A stretch of DNA of 10,634 nt from Rhizobiaceae bacterium UBA1291 (GTDB lineage: Bacteria; Pseudomonadota; Alphaproteobacteria; Rhizobiales; Rhizobiaceae), in NCBI GenBank assembly GCA_002307905.1, contig DBUL01000119.1, positions 1 to 10,634 on the forward strand, given 5' to 3'. The position numbers and the translations under genes are program-made. Each line of letters opens with the position of its first letter. Within the stretch, counting starts at the first letter, position 1. Positions 8,032-10,634 of the stretch are shown piece after piece. The notes beneath the pieces are model-generated. The model did not search any database. It was given only the letters and a program-made list of their open reading frames with translations, and was not told the origin of the DNA.

Positions 8032-8068
8032 AGGAACCTTGACCTAATCTGTGACGTTTCAGGAACCT
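8032..8068 (+). repeat. Direct repeat AGGAACCT ahead of the MFS gene
   Basis: AGGAACCT occurs at 8032-8039 and 8061-8068. The second copy lies within GGAAC-CT-GTTCC, a 5 bp inverted repeat. Both are upstream of the preferred MFS start at 8108, in the divergent spacer with the small minus-strand gene. They may be an operator, or chance. Confidence 0.25.
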
Positions 8069-8107
8069 GTTCCCACAGCCTCCCCAACCCCAGTCGATCA
8101 CCAAGCC

Positions 8108-9412
8108 ATGCGAACAAACCTTCTGCCAGTCATGGCGCTTCTCCTCGGCACGCTGTTCCTGTTTCTCGGGAACGGTTTGCACGGCCTGTTGCTGCCCGTG
8201 CGCGGCACGGCAGAGGGCTATTCCAATGAAATCCTCGGCCTGCTCGGCACTTCCTGGGCGACCGGCTTCGTCGCTGGCTGCCTGATCGCGCCAAAACTCG
8301 TCATGCGGGTCGGGCATGTCCGGGCCTTTTCGAGCTTCATCTCGCTGATTGCCATCATTGCGCTGTTGAGCGGCATTCTGGTCGATCAATACTGGTGGGT
8401 GGTCTTGCGCGCCGTGACCGGCTTCTGCATCGCCGGAACCTCGATGATTATCGAAAGCTGGCTGAACGAGCGCGCCACCAACGAGAGCCGCGGCACGATC
8501 TTCTCCTTCTATATCTCGATCACGCTGATCGGTGTGGTGGGCGGCCAGATGCTGGTCGGCATCATCGACCCCTCGACCACCATCCTGTTCATGGTTTGCG
8601 GCATTCTCTACTGCCTTGCCATGCTGCCGACCACCGTATCGACCGCCGACACGCCGCAGCCCCTCACCTCCGTCACGCTCAATCTGCCGCGGCTTTATCG
8701 CAATTCGCCCGTCTCCTTCGTCGGCATCCTGCTCGTCGGCATCGCCAACGGCGCCTATGGGACGCTCGGCGCGGTTTTCGGCTCACGCGCCGGCCTCACG
8801 CCGAACATGATCGCAATCATGCTGTCGATCACGATCTTCGTGGGGGCCCTCGCGCAATTTCCCGCAGGCAAGGCATCGGACCGCATCGATCGCCGTTATG
8901 TGCTGGCGGCGCTCTCGGCGGTTGCGGCCATTGCCGCGCTCCTGCTGATTGTCGTGCGACCGCAGGATGCCATGACAATGATCGTTCTCGTCGCAATCTA
9001 TGGCGCTGCCGCCAACGCGCTATATCCGATTGCCGTCGCCCATGCGAACGACTTCGCCAGTTCCGACGAATTCGTCCAGGTGTCGGGTGGGCTACTTCTG
9101 CTCTACGGTGTCGGCACGATTATCGGCCCGACCATCGGCGGTCCGGTGATGTCGCAACTCGGCCCCCACGCCCTCTTTGCCGTCACCGCCGTCGCCCATG
9201 TATTCCTGACCGCCTACGCGATCTATCGCAGCCGCCTGCGCGCCGCCATACCCGCCGCCGAGCGCGAGAACGTGCCGAACATGCCCGTATCCGCGTCTCC
9301 GATGAGTACGCCGGAAAGCCTGAGCCTCGACCCCCGCGCTGCACCATTGCCGGAAGAGGATGAAGAGCGGGAAGAAGACGCAACGTCCACGGCCGGAGAA
9401 GCGACACCATGA
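8108..9412 (+). CDS. MFS transporter, YcaD-like
   Basis: A major facilitator superfamily permease in the inner membrane with about 12 predicted helices (434 aa from this start). It resembles the YcaD group: LLPVMALLLGTLFLFLGNGL at the N-terminus, then LLLPVRG, the cytoplasmic loop KLVMRVGHVRAF (residues 63-74) in the position of MFS motif A, and MIIESWLNERATNESRG (113-129). A second-half repeat carries ASDRIDRRYVLA. The C-terminus is an unusual soluble tail of about 50 residues, rich in Pro, Ser and Glu, with the acidic run PEEDEEREED. I prefer the ATG at 8108 because the family begins there. An in-frame GTG at 8051 would add 19 Pro-rich residues, and neither start has a good ribosome site. 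The last four bases overlap the next gene as ATGA. Substrate unknown. Confidence 0.88.
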   Translation: MRTNLLPVMALLLGTLFLFLGNGLHGLLLPVRGTAEGYSNEILGLLGTSWATGFVAGCLIAPKLVMRVGHVRAFSSFISLIAIIALLSGILVDQYWWVVLRAVTGFCIAGTSMIIESWLNERATNESRGTIFSFYISITLIGVVGGQMLVGIIDPSTTILFMVCGILYCLAMLPTTVSTADTPQPLTSVTLNLPRLYRNSPVSFVGILLVGIANGAYGTLGAVFGSRAGLTPNMIAIMLSITIFVGALAQFPAGKASDRIDRRYVLAALSAVAAIAALLLIVVRPQDAMTMIVLVAIYGAAANALYPIAVAHANDFASSDEFVQVSGGLLLLYGVGTIIGPTIGGPVMSQLGPHALFAVTAVAHVFLTAYAIYRSRLRAAIPAAERENVPNMPVSASPMSTPESLSLDPRAAPLPEEDEEREEDATSTAGEATP

Positions 9413-9603
9413 TCTTCGACGAAGAGAAGCCGAAAAAGCCTGCCGGCCATCAATTGGGCAGCGACCTCTCTGCCCTTTCGGCAGAGGAACTTCAGAACCA
9501 GATTGAGCTGCTCCGGACGGAGATCGAACGGCTCGACGCTGAGCGTATACGCAAGGAAGCGGGAAAGCGCGCCGCCGACAGTTTCTTCAAGCCCAAAGTA
9601 TAG
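9409..9603 (+). CDS. DUF1192 family protein
   Basis: A 64-aa soluble protein of unknown function recognised as DUF1192 by its acidic start MIFDEEKPKKP, the core LSALSAEELQNQIELLRTEI and the end DSFFKP. Residues about 24-55 form one amphipathic, heavily charged helix that is likely a short coiled coil, so a role as a small partner or scaffold protein is plausible but unproven. The ATG overlaps the MFS stop as ATGA, which suggests translational coupling. GGAG at 9395-9398 inside the MFS gene gives an own ribosome site about 10 bases upstream. This family is common in alphaproteobacteria. Here it is followed by the rcdA control region. Confidence 0.9.
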   Translation: MIFDEEKPKKPAGHQLGSDLSALSAEELQNQIELLRTEIERLDAERIRKEAGKRAADSFFKPKV

Positions 9604-9772
9604 CCGAATCGTTCCTTCTGTCCTGCTGCGCTATTTGAGAATAGTACGCTTTCCCGCTTTGCGTTTACCATCTGTTAAGCCTTTTCGGCGATTATCAATG
9701 CATCCGGTTTTGCCGGATTCAGGCAGTTTCTTCCTCGTGGCGAAGGTCTGATTTTTCTCCCTGTTTTACCTT

Positions 9773-9799
9773 AAGAGCCGCTCATGCGGCTCTTTTTTT
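9773..9799 (+). terminator. Intrinsic terminator upstream of rcdA
   Basis: AAGAGCCGC and GCGGCTCTT form a perfect 9 bp stem around the 4-base loop TCAT, and the T-run continues to 9799 (seven T from 9793). It lies 170 bases after the DUF1192 stop. It ends either that mRNA or a small RNA made within the spacer. Confidence 0.93.
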
Positions 9800-9835
9800 G
9801 TGCCTTGCGAATTCCTATATTCAAAATTGTGGGTA

Positions 9836-9850
9836 TTAACCCTTCTTTAA
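9836..9850 (+). promoter_or_regulatory. CtrA-binding box upstream of rcdA
   Basis: TTAACCCTTCTTTAA is a perfect match to the TTAA-N7-TTAA consensus of the alphaproteobacterial cell-cycle regulator CtrA. It lies 120 bases before the rcdA start. A GTTATT -10 candidate at 9871-9876 puts the box over the -35 region, the position expected for activation. Another -10-like CTATAT at 9815-9820 would instead put it in a repressing position. Confidence 0.6.
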
Positions 9851-9969
9851 TAAACGGCTTGCGCATTTGGGTTATTGGTTGCAACGTACGGCCATGAAAA
9901 GCGGCAGGAACAAGACAGCGTTCCACGCCGTTACCCAACTAAAGTGATGCGTATTTCAAGGGTGAACCG

Positions 9970-10485
9970 ATGTCTGAACTCGGACTGAACACTGTCAGCT
10001 TCGCCGGACGGGCCGCTGCGTCCACTCAGTTCAAAGCGACTTATGCCGAAGGCATGGGTCTGGTCGAAGAAACCGCTGCCTATCTGGACGGGCCCGGCCG
10101 CTCCGCTGCCAAGGTCCTGCCCCGTATGGCCTCGGTGCTCTATGCTGCGGAATCGATGCGCCTGACCACCCGCCTGATGCAGATGGCTTCGTGGCTGCTG
10201 CTGCAACGCGCCGTCAACAACGGCGAGATGAGCCGCGATCAGGTTCTCTCCGAAAAGAGCAAGGTTCGTCTCGACGGCTTCAATGTGGATCGTCAGGCCC
10301 CCGGTTGGAACGACCTGCCGGAGTCCTTCCGCGATCTCGTCGAACGCTCGCTACGCCTGCAGAACCGTATCGCCCTGCTCGACCGCGAAATCTACCGTCC
10401 CGCCGACACGCCGGTTGTTCCGGATAATGAGAACAGCGTGCAGGCGCAACTCGACCTGCTGCGCACCGCGTTCTGCCCGAACTGA
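9970..10485 (+). CDS. rcdA: RcdA / DUF1465, adaptor for CtrA proteolysis
   Basis: A 171-aa cytosolic protein of the DUF1465 family, whose characterised member is Caulobacter RcdA. There it works with CpdR and PopA to deliver the response regulator CtrA and other substrates to the ClpXP protease at the cell pole at the G1-S transition. The sequence is mostly helical and fits a three-helix bundle: residues about 15-40 (STQFKATYAEGMGLVEETAA), about 50-83 (LPRMASVLYAAESMRLTTRL) and about 125-142 (LPESFRDLVERSLRLQNRIA), with a flexible tail. The central LYAAESMRLTTRLMQMASWL is typical of the family. Length is near the roughly 175 aa of Caulobacter RcdA. The ATG at 9970 follows AAGGGTGA. The perfect CtrA box upstream suggests a feedback loop. 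A terminator follows 29 bases after the stop. Confidence 0.9.
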   Translation: MSELGLNTVSFAGRAAASTQFKATYAEGMGLVEETAAYLDGPGRSAAKVLPRMASVLYAAESMRLTTRLMQMASWLLLQRAVNNGEMSRDQVLSEKSKVRLDGFNVDRQAPGWNDLPESFRDLVERSLRLQNRIALLDREIYRPADTPVVPDNENSVQAQLDLLRTAFCPN

Positions 10486-10514
10486 TTTCTTCTATTCCGC
10501 ATCAGAACAAATGG

Positions 10515-10548
10515 ACCCGGCATGCCAAGCATTGCCGGGTTCTCTTTG
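10515..10548 (+). terminator. Intrinsic terminator after rcdA
   Basis: ACCCGGCA (10515-10522) pairs with TGCCGGGT (10533-10540) around a 10-base loop that can itself close further, followed by TCTCTTTG. The U-tract is interrupted, so strength is moderate. Placement 29 bases after the rcdA stop fits. Confidence 0.7.
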
Positions 10549-10582
10549 TCTGCTGCCAACCGCATCGATGGAAGCCAAACAC

Positions 10583-10608
10583 AAAAAAGCCCGGACAAGC
10601 CGGGCTTT
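10583..10608 (-). terminator. Minus-strand terminator for a convergent gene beyond the right edge
   Basis: Read on the minus strand, AAAGCCCGG-CTTGT-CCGGGCTTT is a perfect 9 bp hairpin followed by an unbroken run of T and then GTG. Its orientation shows that a minus-strand gene ends just to the right. A TAA at 10630-10628 (minus strand) could be its stop. From the usual rhizobial gene order I would guess rpmE (ribosomal protein L31), but the coding sequence is outside the window. Confidence 0.8.
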
Positions 10609-10634
10609 CGAAGATGGTCGATCGAAGTTAGATC

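Larger units (their letters stand above)
9604..9969. other. Gene-free stretch between DUF1192 and rcdA
   Basis: This 366-base, AT-rich stretch has no convincing reading frame. In order it holds a GAATC (9606-9610) and a GATTC (9716-9720), both GANTC sites for the CcrM-type cell-cycle methylase. It also holds a 6 bp hairpin ATCCGG-TTTTG-CCGGAT (9702-9718), pyrimidine-rich unstructured sequence, an intrinsic terminator (9773-9799), a CTATAT -10-like element (9815-9820), a CtrA box (9836-9850) and a GTTATT -10 candidate (9871-9876). The part up to 9799 is either a long 3' UTR of the MFS-DUF1192 mRNA or a small RNA. Confidence 0.7.

Noticed and set aside
7784..8047. An 87-codon plus-strand frame in the PACE-MFS spacer
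   Set aside because: It is antisense to the better-supported 51-codon membrane protein frame, and its product has no recognisable pattern.
7664..8389. A 241-codon minus-strand frame spanning the PACE-MFS spacer
   Set aside because: It overlaps the MFS N-terminal region and the end of the PACE gene, and its composition (Gln, Arg, Asp, His rich) looks like a shadow. The 51-codon frame in another phase explains the spacer better.
9503..9751. An 82-codon plus-strand frame over the end of DUF1192 and the following spacer
   Set aside because: It is out of phase with DUF1192 and basic and Ser-rich without pattern. It ends inside the candidate RNA region, and there is no ribosome site.

Overview
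The window looks like a chromosomal segment of an alphaproteobacterium of the Rhizobiales, probably Rhizobiaceae. The reasons are GC-rich codons with G/C in third positions, an RcdA/DUF1465 gene with a CtrA-type box in front of it, a DUF1192 gene, and a tkt-gap-pgk-fba carbon cluster of the rhizobial kind. This placement rests on recognising protein families, not on a database search.

Left part (1-7149): a central carbon cluster, all on the + strand. It holds the 3' three quarters of transketolase (tkt, cut by the window edge), glyceraldehyde-3-phosphate dehydrogenase (gap), a CPA1-type K+/H+ (or Na+/H+) antiporter with C-terminal regulatory domains, phosphoglycerate kinase (pgk) and a class I fructose-bisphosphate aldolase (fba). 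Together the enzymes link the non-oxidative pentose phosphate reactions with the reversible triose-phosphate segment of glycolysis/gluconeogenesis. The cluster is not one simple operon: a strong intrinsic terminator follows gap, another follows fba, and a 245-base AT-rich spacer with a clear palindromic repeat precedes fba.

Middle part (7150-9603): membrane functions. A promoter-like element precedes a small PACE-family efflux protein. Convergent to it is a 51-codon minus-strand ORF for a two-helix membrane protein. Then come an MFS transporter of the YcaD type and, overlapping it by ATGA, a DUF1192 protein.

Right part (9604-10634): a 366-base gene-free stretch with a hairpin, a very good intrinsic terminator and a perfect TTAA-N7-TTAA CtrA box leads into rcdA, the adaptor for regulated CtrA proteolysis. 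Two terminators of opposite orientation follow. The second implies a convergent gene just beyond the right edge. The other gene-free stretches are under 300 bases: 2609-2813 shows nothing I can assign, and 7930-8107 holds only a short direct repeat.

I see no insertion sequence, phage gene, CRISPR array, tRNA or rRNA. Most of the window is ordinary core genome. The points worth a second look are the RcdA/CtrA feedback site, the fba palindrome, the unannotated small membrane protein, a possible small RNA ahead of rcdA, and the antiporter embedded in the glycolytic cluster.
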